DNA of 36,326 nt, taken from assembly GCA_028698525.1 (NCBI GenBank), contig JAQVDB010000017.1, positions 1 through 36,326 on the forward strand, read 5' to 3'. Within the stretch, counting starts at the first letter, position 1. Each line of letters starts with the position of its first letter. The position numbers and the translations under genes were made by a program. A model generated the notes under the pieces. The model worked only from the letters and a program-made list of their open reading frames with translations. It searched no databases and was not told where the DNA came from. This DNA is from Clostridia bacterium (GTDB lineage: Bacteria; Bacillota; Clostridia; JAQVDB01). Of the stretch, positions 10,057 to 17,817 are shown piece after piece.

Positions 10057-10066
10057 CGTCCAGCAC

Positions 10067-10831
10067 CTACCTTTTGTTTATGCCTCCAAATCTTCTACTT
10101 CTTCCCTGATAGTCCTCTATGGCTTCTATGAGATGCTGCTTCCTAAAATCAGGCCACATTACCTCTGTAAAATAAAGTTCAGCATATGCGCTTTGATAAA
10201 GTAAAAAATTGCTCAGCCTTAATTCGCCCCCGGTTCTTATCAATAGATCGGGATCAGGCAGGTCTCGAGTATATAAATACCTTGAAAATAAACTTTCATT
10301 TATATCTTTGATCTCTAACTTTTTATCTGATATATCTTGGTAGATTTTTTTAGTGGCATTCACTATCTCATCTCTTCCACCATAGTTCAAAGCAAGATTT
10401 ACTATTAATCCATCATTATTAGCAGTCAGATGGATGGCATTTTTTACTTCCCTAAAGGCATATCCTGGTAATTGGCTTATATCGCCTGATGCGATTAATT
10501 TTACTCTTTGCCTGTTTAATTCTTTAACCTCTTTTTTTGCATATTCAACTAATAAGTTCATCAAAAAACTGACTTCTTCCTCAGATCTTTTCCAGTTTTC
10601 TGTTGAAAATGCGTATAGCGTTAAAACTCTTACACCCAATTGACTGCATGCCTTTATTATATCTCTCACAGATTCCATACCCGCTCTATGTCCTTGAGTT
10701 CTTGGCATATTGCGCCTTTGGGCCCATCTTCCATTCCCGTCCATAATTATTGCGATATGTTCAGGTGTATATTGTATATTTATTTGTTCTATGTCTTTAT
10801 CTTTTTTCTTGAATATATCTAAAATCCTCAT
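10067..10831 (-). CDS. uppS: Undecaprenyl diphosphate synthase (cis-prenyltransferase)
   Basis: Condenses FPP with IPP units to give the C55 carrier lipid for peptidoglycan and wall polymers. 254 residues. Seen: HIAIIMDGNGRWA with catalytic Asp and Asn-Gly-Arg, GHRAG, the FSTENWKRS motif, and the C-terminal RTGGELRLSNF and YAELYFTEVMWPDF blocks. ATG at 10831 follows GGAGAAG. It is separated from the upstream small gene by an apparent intrinsic terminator, so it may need readthrough or a promoter I could not identify in the 49-bp gap. Confidence 0.97.
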   Translation of the reverse strand: MRILDIFKKKDKDIEQINIQYTPEHIAIIMDGNGRWAQRRNMPRTQGHRAGMESVRDIIKACSQLGVRVLTLYAFSTENWKRSEEEVSFLMNLLVEYAKKEVKELNRQRVKLIASGDISQLPGYAFREVKNAIHLTANNDGLIVNLALNYGGRDEIVNATKKIYQDISDKKLEIKDINESLFSRYLYTRDLPDPDLLIRTGGELRLSNFLLYQSAYAELYFTEVMWPDFRKQHLIEAIEDYQGRSRRFGGINKR

Positions 10832-10860
10832 GTTTTCTTCTCCGATTCTTGATCTGTTTT

Positions 10861-10882
10861 AAAAAGCAGCCAAAGCTGCTTT
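10861..10882 (-). terminator. Intrinsic terminator after PASTA-like gene
   Basis: An 8-bp perfect stem (AAAGCAGC / GCTGCTTT, arms 10863-10870 and 10875-10882) with a 4-nt loop. On the minus strand it runs into TTTTT then AAAAC. The stop codon of the 64-residue gene is at the stem base. It may attenuate rather than end transcription, because uppS and cdsA follow with no clear promoter between. Confidence 0.7.
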
Positions 10883-11075
10883 ATTTATAAAAAAATGAAT
10901 ATGTAATTTCAAGGATGGAGCCGGAATACTTTTGTCTGATTACTCTTTTAACAAAAGTTTCTGTTTTTATGTTTTGGGGAGAGGCAGTCATATTCGTCTT
11001 ATATTCAATATTGTTCTCTTTAAGTATTTCTACACATTCCTCAAGTGTTAAACCGAGAAGGTCGGGAGATAACAT
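10881..11075 (-). CDS. Small PASTA-like protein of 64 residues
   Basis: Short protein between frr and uppS. The N-terminal half (PDLLGLTLEECVEILKENN, residues 4-22, then IEYKT) follows the PASTA pattern of P-x-LxG-x-(S/T)-x-EE-A-x-x-x-L. The second half (VKRVIRQKYSGSILEITYSF) resembles the PASTA strands, with VIRQK in place of VISQSP. No signal peptide or membrane segment is present, so unlike the PASTA repeats of Ser/Thr kinases and PBPs it should be cytoplasmic. GGAGG sits 7 nt before the ATG, a strong site. Function unknown; the fold assignment rests on pattern only. Confidence 0.7.
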   Translation of the reverse strand: MLSPDLLGLTLEECVEILKENNIEYKTNMTASPQNIKTETFVKRVIRQKYSGSILEITYSFFYK

Positions 11076-11077
11076 GT

Positions 11078-11647
11078 TTAAACCTCCATAATTTCCTGTT
11101 CTTTCTTTTCAACAATTTCATCTACTTTGCCGGTAAAATCATCTGTCAATTCCTGGACTCTTTCTTCCCCTCGCCTCTGGTCATCCTCAGTTATTTCGCT
11201 CTTTTTCTCCATTGATTTGAAAGTATCATTTACTTCTCTTCTTACCTGTCTTATGGCTATTTTAGCATCTTCACCATTTCTTTTGACAACTTTAACTAAC
11301 TCTTTCCTTCTTTCTTCAGTTAAAGCAGGAATAGCTAACCTTATCACCTTTCCATCGTTACTGGGGTTTAGACCTAAATCAGATTTTAAAATTGCCTTTT
11401 CTATAGCAGGAAGTACATTTGCATCCCAAGGAGAAATAAGCAAAAGTCTAGGTTCAGGAGCTGTTATGCCTGCTATTTGGTTTAGAGGCGTTAACACACC
11501 ATAATACTCAATTTTTATATTATCTAATAATGATGGGTTTGCTCTGCCTGCTCTTATAGAAGCCATATCTTTTTTTAATACATCTATAGTCTTTGACATC
11601 TTTTTTCTGGCTGTCTTTATATGATCGTCCATCTGTGGAATCATCAT
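11078..11647 (-). CDS. frr: Ribosome recycling factor
   Basis: Splits post-termination ribosomes together with EF-G. 189 residues against about 185 usually. Seen: the long-helix domain with MSKTIDVLKKDMASIRAGRANPSLL, the domain II stretch YYGVLTPLNQIAGI and RLLLISPWD, and C-terminal helices with RRKELVKVVK, EDAKIAIRQVRR and a charged EKKEQEIMEV end. Tandem ATGs at 11647 and 11644 follow GGAGGAGTA; the pyrH stop overlaps the first ATG (TAATGATG), giving the standard coupled pyrH-frr pair. Confidence 0.97.
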   Translation of the reverse strand: MMIPQMDDHIKTARKKMSKTIDVLKKDMASIRAGRANPSLLDNIKIEYYGVLTPLNQIAGITAPEPRLLLISPWDANVLPAIEKAILKSDLGLNPSNDGKVIRLAIPALTEERRKELVKVVKRNGEDAKIAIRQVRREVNDTFKSMEKKSEITEDDQRRGEERVQELTDDFTGKVDEIVEKKEQEIMEV

Positions 11648-12363
11648 TACTCCTCCTTCTTTATTATTGTACCAATATTTTCTCCCATTATGACTTTCAT
11701 AATATTGTCAGGATGCTTTAATCCGAAAACAATAATTGGTATCTTGTTATCCATGCATAGCGTTATAGCTGTGCTATCCATTACACCCAACCTTCTGTTT
11801 ATCACTTGTATATAGTCTAGTTTATCATATTTTTTGGCATCAGGGTTTATATTTGGATCGCTATCATACACCCCATCAACGTTTTTGGCAAGAAGTATAG
11901 CATCGGCTTCAACCTCAGCGGCTCGCAAGGACGCAGTCGTATCGGTGGAAAAAAATGGATTGCCTATACCTGAAGCAAATATTACTATCCTTCCTTTTTC
12001 CAGATGTCTTATAGCCTTCCTACGAATATACGGCTCTGCAATTTGTCTCATTTCTATAGCTGTCTGTACCCTAGTTTGAGCACCTTTCTTTTCAAGCGCA
12101 TCTTGTAGAGCCAAAGCGTTTATTATTGTCGCAAGCATTCCCATGTGATCAGCTGTTGTCCTGTCCATACCTATGCCATTTCTGCCCCTCCATATGTTAC
12201 CACCACCTACAACTATCGCCACATCTACACCGGCTTTTCGAACGCGTATAACTTCAGAAGCAATCGCATCTAAAATTTTGTTGTCAATACCATAACCTTG
12301 ATCTCCCGCTAAAGACTCACCGCTCAGCTTAAGTATTATCCGTTTAAAAGCAGGTTTTTCCAT
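11647..12363 (-). CDS. pyrH: Uridylate kinase (UMP kinase)
   Basis: Bacterial amino-acid-kinase-fold UMP kinase, making UDP for nucleotide and wall synthesis; usually activated by GTP and inhibited by UTP. 238 residues, standard length. Seen: [25 protein letters not shown], the [13 protein letters not shown] block, and [16 protein letters not shown] chose the ATG at 12363 (MEKPAFKR): AGGAGG lies about 10 nt upstream, while the longer frame from 12411 adds 16 unconserved residues reaching into the preceding terminator. Confidence 0.96.
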   Translation of the reverse strand: MEKPAFKRIILKLSGESLAGDQGYGIDNKILDAIASEVIRVRKAGVDVAIVVGGGNIWRGRNGIGMDRTTADHMGMLATIINALALQDALEKKGAQTRVQTAIEMRQIAEPYIRRKAIRHLEKGRIVIFASGIGNPFFSTDTTASLRAAEVEADAILLAKNVDGVYDSDPNINPDAKKYDKLDYIQVINRRLGVMDSTAITLCMDNKIPIIVFGLKHPDNIMKVIMGENIGTIIKKEE

Positions 12364-12396
12364 TAAAATAAAACCTCCTACAATATAATTCTTCTT

Positions 12397-12427
12397 AAAA
12401 AAGGGACACAAAAATTGTGTTCCCTTT
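12397..12427 (-). terminator. Intrinsic terminator between tsf and pyrH
   Basis: On the minus strand: AAAGGGA and CACAA pair with TTGTG and TCCCTTT across a 3-nt loop with one bulged A, followed by six T (12402-12397). It begins 7 bp after the tsf stop and ends 33 bp before pyrH. It fits a rho-independent terminator or partial attenuator separating rpsB-tsf from pyrH-frr. Confidence 0.78.
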
Positions 12428-12434
12428 ATAGTAG

Positions 12435-13085
12435 TTATTCCCCTTTAATTTGTTTTGCGACTTCTTCAGCGAGATTATCTTCTCTTTTTTCAAGGCCCTC
12501 GCCCATTTCATACCTGGTAAACCTTCTGATCTTTATGTTCTCGCCAATCTTTGCGATCTTCTCTTTTAAAATATCGCCTACTGTCTTATCTGTATCCTTA
12601 ATAAATGGCTGTTCTAAAAGGCATATTTCTTTAAAATACTTCTGTATCCTGCCTTCAACTATTTTTTCAGCAATCTTTTCGGGTTTACCTTCGTTTACTG
12701 CTTGTATTCTTAAAATTTCTTTTTCTTTTTGAATTAGGTCCTCAGGAACTTGTTCTCTCTCAATATATGTGGGGTTAGAAGCAGCAACCTGCATCGCCAT
12801 ATCCTTTACAAAATCCTGAAATTCATCGGTTTTTGCAACAAAATCAGTTTCACAATTAACTTCTATCAAAACACCTATTCTACCGCCGGCATGTATGTAC
12901 GAAGCTACTACTCCTTCAGCGGCTATACGACCTGCCTTTTTAGCAGCTGCAGCAAGTCCTTTCTCTCTTAACATCTCGATTGCTTTTTCGATATCTCCGC
13001 CTGTCTCAACTAGCATTTTTTTGCAGTCCATCATTCCTGCGCCTGTTCGCTCTCTCAACTCTTTTACAAGAGAAGCTTTGATCAT
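12435..13085 (-). CDS. tsf: Translation elongation factor Ts
   Basis: Nucleotide exchange factor for EF-Tu. 216 residues, the short form: Bacillus EF-Ts is about 290, so part of the core/dimerisation region is absent here as in several clostridial and thermophile EF-Ts proteins. Seen: N-terminal UBA-like domain with [36 protein letters not shown], the [14 protein letters not shown] exchange motif, and the C-terminal [12 protein letters not shown] block. ATG at 13085 follows AAAGGAGGTAG. Co-transcribed with rpsB, 73 bp upstream. Confidence 0.97.
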   Translation of the reverse strand: MIKASLVKELRERTGAGMMDCKKMLVETGGDIEKAIEMLREKGLAAAAKKAGRIAAEGVVASYIHAGGRIGVLIEVNCETDFVAKTDEFQDFVKDMAMQVAASNPTYIEREQVPEDLIQKEKEILRIQAVNEGKPEKIAEKIVEGRIQKYFKEICLLEQPFIKDTDKTVGDILKEKIAKIGENIKIRRFTRYEMGEGLEKREDNLAEEVAKQIKGE

Positions 13086-13117
13086 GAATATCTACCTCCT
13101 TTTATGCTAAAGATAAA

Positions 13118-13149
13118 GGGACGGCAATGAGTGATAACCCAACCATCCC
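13118..13149 (-). terminator. Weak hairpin between rpsB and tsf, possible attenuator
   Basis: Minus-strand GGGATGG pairs with CCGTCCC (seven pairs including one G-U) around an 18-nt loop, followed by TTTATCTTT. The T run is broken, so this looks like a processing or attenuation element rather than a full terminator. Confidence 0.4.
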
Positions 13150-13158
13150 CCTATAATA

Positions 13159-13863
13159 TTATTCTTGTTCTTCGGTCTGTTCACCCTGTTTTGCTTCTAA
13201 TACTGCATCTGCAATAATAGATGTAAGTAATTTTACTGCACGTATAGCATCATCATTCCCCGGAATCACATAATCCACTTCATCTGGGTCACAATTTGTA
13301 TCTACAATAGCTATTATAGGTATCCCTAATTTTTTAGCCTCATTAATAGCTATTCTCTCTTTTTTAGGGTCAACAATAAATACAGCACCCGGCAGCTGCT
13401 CCATCTCTTTTATACCACCGAGGTTTTTCTCTAATTTTTCTAACTCATGCCTTAAACCTATAACCTCTTTTTTAGGCAAAACATCGAATATACCGTCTTC
13501 TTCCATCTTTTTTAACTCATTTAACCTTCCGATCCTTTGCCTTATGGTTTTATAATTTGTAAGCATACCGCCCAGCCATCTTTGGCTGACATAAAACATG
13601 CCACATCGTTTCGCTTGCTCCTCTATTGACTCTTGAGCTTGTTTTTTTGTACCTATAAACAATATAGATTTACCACTGGAAACAACATCTTTGACAAAAT
13701 CATAAGCCTCTGAAATCTTTTTTACTGTCTTTTGAAGGTCTATGATATATATACCGTTCCTTGCAGTAAATATATATTTCTTCATCTTAGGATTCCATCT
13801 TCTAGTCTGATGTCCGAAATGAACACCTGCTTCTAATAATTGTTTCATAGTTACAATTGCCAT
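13159..13863 (-). CDS. rpsB: 30S ribosomal protein S2
   Basis: Small-subunit protein needed for S1/mRNA binding. 234 residues. Seen: N-terminal [38 protein letters not shown], the [14 protein letters not shown] block, and the [20 protein letters not shown] signature; short acidic C-terminal tail (EQTEEQE). ATG at 13863 follows AGGAGGTGA. Has its own promoter and a structured 5' leader. Downstream of the flagellar operon, as in Bacillus (sigD-swrB-rpsB-tsf-pyrH-frr). Confidence 0.98.
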   Translation of the reverse strand: MAIVTMKQLLEAGVHFGHQTRRWNPKMKKYIFTARNGIYIIDLQKTVKKISEAYDFVKDVVSSGKSILFIGTKKQAQESIEEQAKRCGMFYVSQRWLGGMLTNYKTIRQRIGRLNELKKMEEDGIFDVLPKKEVIGLRHELEKLEKNLGGIKEMEQLPGAVFIVDPKKERIAINEAKKLGIPIIAIVDTNCDPDEVDYVIPGNDDAIRAVKLLTSIIADAVLEAKQGEQTEEQE

Positions 13864-13905
13864 AATTTCACCTCCTCAGTTATTCCTCCATTCCCATTCA
13901 TCCCT

Positions 13906-13939
13906 GTAGAAAACTGTCACTATAACAGCACCGTTCTAC
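13906..13939 (-). promoter_or_regulatory. Structured rpsB leader hairpin, candidate S2 autoregulatory element
   Basis: In the roughly 105-nt leader upstream of rpsB, GTAGAA (13939-13934) pairs with TTCTAC (13911-13906) and an inner CTGT pairs with ACAG (13928-13925 with 13917-13914), leaving an asymmetric internal loop (CGGTG). Ribosomal protein operons are often feedback-controlled by such leaders. The structure is seen; autoregulation by S2 is inference. Confidence 0.5.
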
Positions 13940-13972
13940 AAGTCAGGAAATGTGCGTTTTATCACCGTTAGT

Positions 13973-14001
13973 AGTATAACATAGTTGATTATATTAATCA
14001 A
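13973..14001 (-). promoter_or_regulatory. Sigma-A type promoter for rpsB-tsf
   Basis: TTGATT (14001-13996) and TATACT (13978-13973) are separated by exactly 17 bp, a good housekeeping promoter. The start point would fall near 13966, giving a leader of about 100 nt. A 6-bp inverted repeat (TTGATT/AATCAA, 13985-14001) overlaps the -35 region. The 43 bp upstream to the preceding gene stop contain no convincing terminator. Confidence 0.75.
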
Positions 14002-14044
14002 TAAAAAATAAAAGGAGATTGCATTAATATATTTGCCCAACTTA

Positions 14045-14413
14045 CTAAATAAGATTATTCAATTCCATAATTAACTTTACTTCTCCCTTTCCTTTACCTA
14101 ATATTTGGGCAATTTCATCTGTATTATATCCTTTTTTTATTAAAAGTCTGATGTGATTTACCTCATCCGTACCCGAATCCACCTTTTTTTCTGATCCGGG
14201 TTGTTGCATTTGTTCTTCTATGTGGTCTATCATTTCAGAATATGTTGCCCGTATATCTTTATAAAGCTGATTAGCCTCTTTTAAAAATAATCCATAATTA
14301 TCATATATTTTCTTATTTTCTTCCCATTGTATTTTTATCTTTCTAAAAATAGAATAAATAATTAAAACGCCCAGCAATGATATCAATGAAAATACTACAG
14401 CTACATATTCCAA
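14045..14413 (-). CDS. Small membrane protein at the swrB position (DUF6115-like)
   Basis: 122 residues: one N-terminal transmembrane helix (about 3-23, VFSLISLLGVLIIYSIF), a predicted coiled coil (about 28-72), then a C-terminal segment LIKKGYNTDEIAQILGKGKG EVKLIME (about 93-119) with a helix-turn-helix-like pattern. The layout and position just after sigD/fapA and before rpsB match Bacillus SwrB (YlxL), which activates the flagellar export gate; sequence similarity to SwrB itself is weak by eye. Start TTG at 14413 is preceded by GGGGGTG with 6-nt spacing; no ATG is available near the membrane helix. Role in motility is inferred from position. Confidence 0.7.
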   Translation of the reverse strand: MEYVAVVFSLISLLGVLIIYSIFRKIKIQWEENKKIYDNYGLFLKEANQLYKDIRATYSEMIDHIEEQMQQPGSEKKVDSGTDEVNHIRLLIKKGYNTDEIAQILGKGKGEVKLIMELNNLI

Positions 14414-14429
14414 TTTCTCACCCCCGTTG

Positions 14430-14765
14430 TCATATTTTTATATCCACATGCCTACCTTTTAAACTACAACAAAGTTCTTTCTGCTTATCCTCTTGTTGTT
14501 GTTGTTCTTGTTCTTGTTGTTCTTTAGCTTTCTCATTATCCCCACTATTTCTTTTATCTTTCCTTTTTTCATTGGTAGAAACTTTATTAAAGCTTGTGTT
14601 AAACGTATTTAAAACTTGATTCTCCTGTTTAGCCGCATCTTTTTGCAGAATCTGTGAAAATTGTTGCTGTTGAATATTGGGTCTTGTCTGCTCTGAAGCA
14701 GCATTTTTTGCCACTTCATATGCTTTCTGAACCACTATTTGCATGTCAACAGGCTTTATACTCAT
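14430..14765 (-). CDS. Conserved-looking hypothetical in the flagellar locus, Q-rich
   Basis: 111 residues, hydrophilic, no signal or membrane segment. The N-terminus (MSIKPVDMQIVVQKAYEVAK) and the C-terminal GRHVDIKI look structured, while the middle is low complexity: Lys/Glu-rich, then EQQEQEQQQQEDKQ (about 84-97) encoded by CAA/GAA-type triplets. Similar short proteins with an N-terminal KPxDxQ motif and a terminal (I/V)DI(K/R) occur between sigD and rpsB in other clostridial flagellar clusters (recalled, not searched). ATG at 14765 with AAGGG upstream, 17 bp after the FapA gene. Function unknown; perhaps an assembly cofactor. Confidence 0.65.
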   Translation of the reverse strand: MSIKPVDMQIVVQKAYEVAKNAASEQTRPNIQQQQFSQILQKDAAKQENQVLNTFNTSFNKVSTNEKRKDKRNSGDNEKAKEQQEQEQQQQEDKQKELCCSLKGRHVDIKI

Positions 14766-14782
14766 ACATATCCCTTCTCTGC

Positions 14783-16543
14783 TCAGATATTTTCATATGC
14801 AAGCACTTTTATATCGCCGTCCTGATTTTTAAAAGTAGAATATTTCATTTCATCTTTTACTTCATATACAGACTTTCCTATTACTATTTTTACTCCTGGG
14901 TATATTGTTTTCAATACGCTTACTTTACCCTTTGTCATGTTTTGGATCTTTTGTTCAGTTTGCGAAATCTTGTCCTCTAATTTTATAGATTCATTCATTA
15001 GAGATAACTTTGATTTTATAGCTTTTACTTTTACATCTTGCTTTGAGTTATCTAACCCAGCTTTTCGCTCATATTTATTCAATAAAGAAATGACTTTTTC
15101 CGCCTTTGCTATCTCAACTTTTTTTACCTTTAGTTGTTCTTTCATTTTATTATACTCTTCTCGTAACAAGGGATCACATCCCACTTCTATCTCGGTTCCA
15201 GTACACATGCTGGATCCGATTGATTTCGCCTTTATTCCGTTTAATGCTTTTACAACTCCTCCCACTATGATGCCTCTCTTTCCATCTAACTCTATTACAT
15301 CATTGCAATAAACATGGCTGTGTAATATGGCATCGGCCTTCATCTTGCCTCTTACCACTATTCTAGCGTTTTCCACAAATGAAGAAACTAAATTTCCCCC
15401 ACAATTAATCAACCCTAGATTTCTCCCTTGTACGCCTCGATGGATCTTTATATCTCCCTCAGCTTTTATGATAGCCCCTTCCACTGCTCCAAATATATCT
15501 ATATTCCCTCCTGCTTTGACTTCAAACCCAGTAAGCACATTCCCTTTTATAATTATATTGCCTATAAAATCAATATTCCCTGTTGAATTATCTACATCTC
15601 CATTCACTTCATATACCCTATACACATTTATCATATTTTTTATGATAGTAGCCTGACCGTTATCAGTTGCAATTATCTTGTTGCCTTCTAATTCAACATT
15701 TTTCCCCAATTTAATATTGATATTCTTTCCATCTTTAGCCTTAATGTTTTTTCCATAAACATTGGTTCCGTCTTGCCCTTTTGAAGCATGGGTTATTTCC
15801 GCAAGGCATTGTCCTTTTTTTATGTTTTCTACCAACCCAAGTTCGTGGTAGTCTACTCGACCATTCTCTAGTTCTTTAGGTTTTAGCTGTTTGTTCTTAT
15901 TGAAATAATATTTCACTTTTCCATCCTGACCATCAATAGGGGGGATACCATTGGCTATTATGAACCTTTGATTGAACTTTGATTCTTTTATGAAATTCTT
16001 TATATTTTCATGTTTAATGCCAAAAACTATTCCGTTCTGTTCTAATTGCTGTAAAACAGCATCATATTCGATCATTTTTCCTCCCAAAGGGGGAGATATC
16101 TCTGCATATGCAGTAAAAGCATCTTTATCAATCGTAATTGAAAGCTTAGCATCAATTTTTTTCTCCTGTTGTGCGGGAGCTATCTTCTCCCTGCACTCTT
16201 GGGTCGAGCTAATGGCATTAGCCAAAATTTCTTTATCAATATCATCTATTCTCTTTTCTATTATCTCTTTTATTAAATTGTTTTGATTTATAGGCTTACC
16301 TGCTCCTTTATGCGGATTGATTATCAAGTATACACCATCATCTTCAAATCTAATATCATAACTCCCGTCTTGTGAAGCTTGCCTTTCACCTATCTCAAAT
16401 TCATAGCTGGATTGAGTCAGGAACCCTTTTGTTTTTTTGATTAATTCTATGTCCACATCTTCTCTATTTAAATTTAGCTGTTTGAGCACCTTACCTACCG
16501 CTTGTTCATAGGACTTAGCACTTACCTTAATCGTTTTTTTCAT
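14783..16543 (-). CDS. FapA family protein (DUF342)
   Basis: 586 residues. N-terminal region (1-60) resembles a Jag-N/KH-linked domain (VSAKSYEQAVGKVLKQLNLNREDVDIELI); the central DUF342/FapA region (about 150-450) has repeated Gly-rich beta-helix turns such as GNIDFIGNIIIKGNVLTGF and KAEGDIKIHRGVQGR; a coiled coil covers about 465-540; and a short beta C-terminus follows. FapA proteins occur near flagellar genes in many bacteria and have been tied to polar targeting or assembly, with no known chemistry. I prefer the ATG at 16543 (MKKTIKVSAKS): AAGGTGAT precedes it with good spacing, and the GTG at 16552 is part of that site. Follows sigD directly. Confidence 0.88.
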   Translation of the reverse strand: MKKTIKVSAKSYEQAVGKVLKQLNLNREDVDIELIKKTKGFLTQSSYEFEIGERQASQDGSYDIRFEDDGVYLIINPHKGAGKPINQNNLIKEIIEKRIDDIDKEILANAISSTQECREKIAPAQQEKKIDAKLSITIDKDAFTAYAEISPPLGGKMIEYDAVLQQLEQNGIVFGIKHENIKNFIKESKFNQRFIIANGIPPIDGQDGKVKYYFNKNKQLKPKELENGRVDYHELGLVENIKKGQCLAEITHASKGQDGTNVYGKNIKAKDGKNINIKLGKNVELEGNKIIATDNGQATIIKNMINVYRVYEVNGDVDNSTGNIDFIGNIIIKGNVLTGFEVKAGGNIDIFGAVEGAIIKAEGDIKIHRGVQGRNLGLINCGGNLVSSFVENARIVVRGKMKADAILHSHVYCNDVIELDGKRGIIVGGVVKALNGIKAKSIGSSMCTGTEIEVGCDPLLREEYNKMKEQLKVKKVEIAKAEKVISLLNKYERKAGLDNSKQDVKVKAIKSKLSLMNESIKLEDKISQTEQKIQNMTKGKVSVLKTIYPGVKIVIGKSVYEVKDEMKYSTFKNQDGDIKVLAYENI

Positions 16544-16555
16544 TTTCATCACCTT

Positions 16556-17314
16556 TTAAAATAAATCATTTTTATATCTAGCAAGGCTGCCTCTCAATCT
16601 CAATAAGGATTTTGTATGGAGCTGTGATATTCTAGATTCAGATAAATTCAGTATGATTCCTATTTCTTTTAAAGTCAGCTCTTCATAATAATATAGCTGG
16701 ATTACTTTTCTTTCTTTAGCCGGGAGCCTATCTATCGCATTAGATAGTATTCTTTTTATTTCTCTATTTTCTAATTGTTCATGGGGTATTACATCTTTGT
16801 CAGTACTGATGGGCTCTACATATATGTTCTTCTCTAACATATCTTCTAGAGAGAAATTTATATAACTATCTATCCTTTTTATTATATCATTAAACTCACC
16901 TAATGGAATATTAAGATAATTAGCTACTTCTTCGTCAGTTATAGCTTTACAATGTTGAGATTGAAGTTGATTGTAAGCTTTTTCAATCATATTTGCTTTT
17001 TCACGTATGTTTCTAGGCACATAATCTTGTTTTCTTAGGTAGTCCTGTATTTCTCCTCTTATTCGCAAGTATGCATATGTTTTAAACTTAACCTTTCTAT
17101 CTATATCGTATTTTTCTATCGAGTCTATAAGTCCTATTATTCCAATGCTTACAAGATCATCGTAATCAACTTTCTTCGCAATGCTGGTAAAAATTCTTCC
17201 CGCTATTTGTTTTACCAAATAAGTATTTTTTAAAATAAGTTCATTTCTGATTGTATCAGAAGGATTTTTTTTATACGCTTTCCATAGCTTATCTTCTTCT
17301 ATTGAGTTTACCAT
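16556..17314 (-). CDS. sigD: RNA polymerase sigma-28 factor for flagellar/motility genes
   Basis: FliA/SigD-type sigma factor for late flagellar genes such as flagellin. 252 residues, close to Bacillus SigD (254). Seen: region 2 (YLVKQIAGRIF, DYDDLVSIGIIGLIDSIEKYD, VKFKTYAYLRIRGEIQDYLRK), region 3, and region 4 with KERKVIQLYYYEELTLKEIG and the LNLSESRISQLHTK helix-turn-helix. ATG at 17314 (MVNSIEEDKL) with AAAGGTG 8-9 nt upstream is better than the GTG at 17323, which lies inside that ribosome site. It closes the che block after cheC-cheD. Its anti-sigma factor FlgM is not in the window. Confidence 0.95.
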   Translation of the reverse strand: MVNSIEEDKLWKAYKKNPSDTIRNELILKNTYLVKQIAGRIFTSIAKKVDYDDLVSIGIIGLIDSIEKYDIDRKVKFKTYAYLRIRGEIQDYLRKQDYVPRNIREKANMIEKAYNQLQSQHCKAITDEEVANYLNIPLGEFNDIIKRIDSYINFSLEDMLEKNIYVEPISTDKDVIPHEQLENREIKRILSNAIDRLPAKERKVIQLYYYEELTLKEIGIILNLSESRISQLHTKSLLRLRGSLARYKNDLF

Positions 17315-17331
17315 AACCAGCACACCTTTTT

Positions 17332-17817
17332 TTATATTGTCTTGTCACCATAACCTATCGTTTTAATAAAAAGCCTTCCGTCTTCAGAATAAAACTCTAT
17401 TGTCCGTCCATAATTTCCACCTACATCTTCAGATATTATGGGAATTTTTAAATGATTCAGCACTTCTTTGCAAGCACTTATATTTCTTTCTCCTATATTT
17501 AAAAGATTGTTCGTATCGCTGATAGAAAACATCTGAGCGCCTCCTGCTAACTTTGCAGTAATTCTATTGATATTTGCTCCAGCTTTTGTCATCTTTTTAA
17601 TAAGCTCAATTATTGCTGTATCTGCAAATTTATATGGATTGTTGCTTTTCTTTGATTTAAAGCTATAAGGCAACATTATGTGGGCAAGACCTGCAAGCTT
17701 CCCTACAGAATCGTAAAGAGCTACACCTACACAGGATCCCAGTCCGAGTGTAACTAAAATATCCGGGTGTTTTGCTATATTTAGATCAGCCATTCCTACT
17801 TTAGTGACATTTTTCAT
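17332..17817 (-). CDS. cheD: Chemoreceptor glutamine deamidase CheD
   Basis: Deamidates receptor glutamines and, bound to CheC, regulates adaptation. 161 residues. The catalytic triad is visible: T23, C29 (LGLGSCVGVAL) and H46 (LAHIMLP). Later typical parts are AKLAGGAQMF, NIGERNI and the GGNYGRTIEF stretch. Start ATG at 17817 overlaps the cheC stop (ATGA) with AGGAG 10 nt upstream, so production is coupled to its partner CheC. Confidence 0.96.
   Translation of the reverse strand: MKNVTKVGMADLNIAKHPDILVTLGLGSCVGVALYDSVGKLAGLAHIMLPYSFKSKKSNNPYKFADTAIIELIKKMTKAGANINRITAKLAGGAQMFSISDTNNLLNIGERNISACKEVLNHLKIPIISEDVGGNYGRTIEFYSEDGRLFIKTIGYGDKTI

Noticed and set aside
12382-12411. Possible pyrH promoter: TTGTGT, 18 bp, TATATT
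   Set aside because: Its -35 box is inside the terminator stem and the start point would fall within the pyrH ribosome site, leaving no usable site on the transcript.
13984-14001. TTGATT/AATCAA palindrome as a terminator for the flagellar operon
   Set aside because: Stem is only 6 A/T-rich pairs, not followed by a T run on the transcribed strand, and it coincides with the rpsB -35 box.
14465-14530. Triplet-rich tract as a phase-variable switch
   Set aside because: The repeats are triplet based and imperfect (CAA/CAG/GAA mix), so slippage would change length but not reading frame. No switching is expected.
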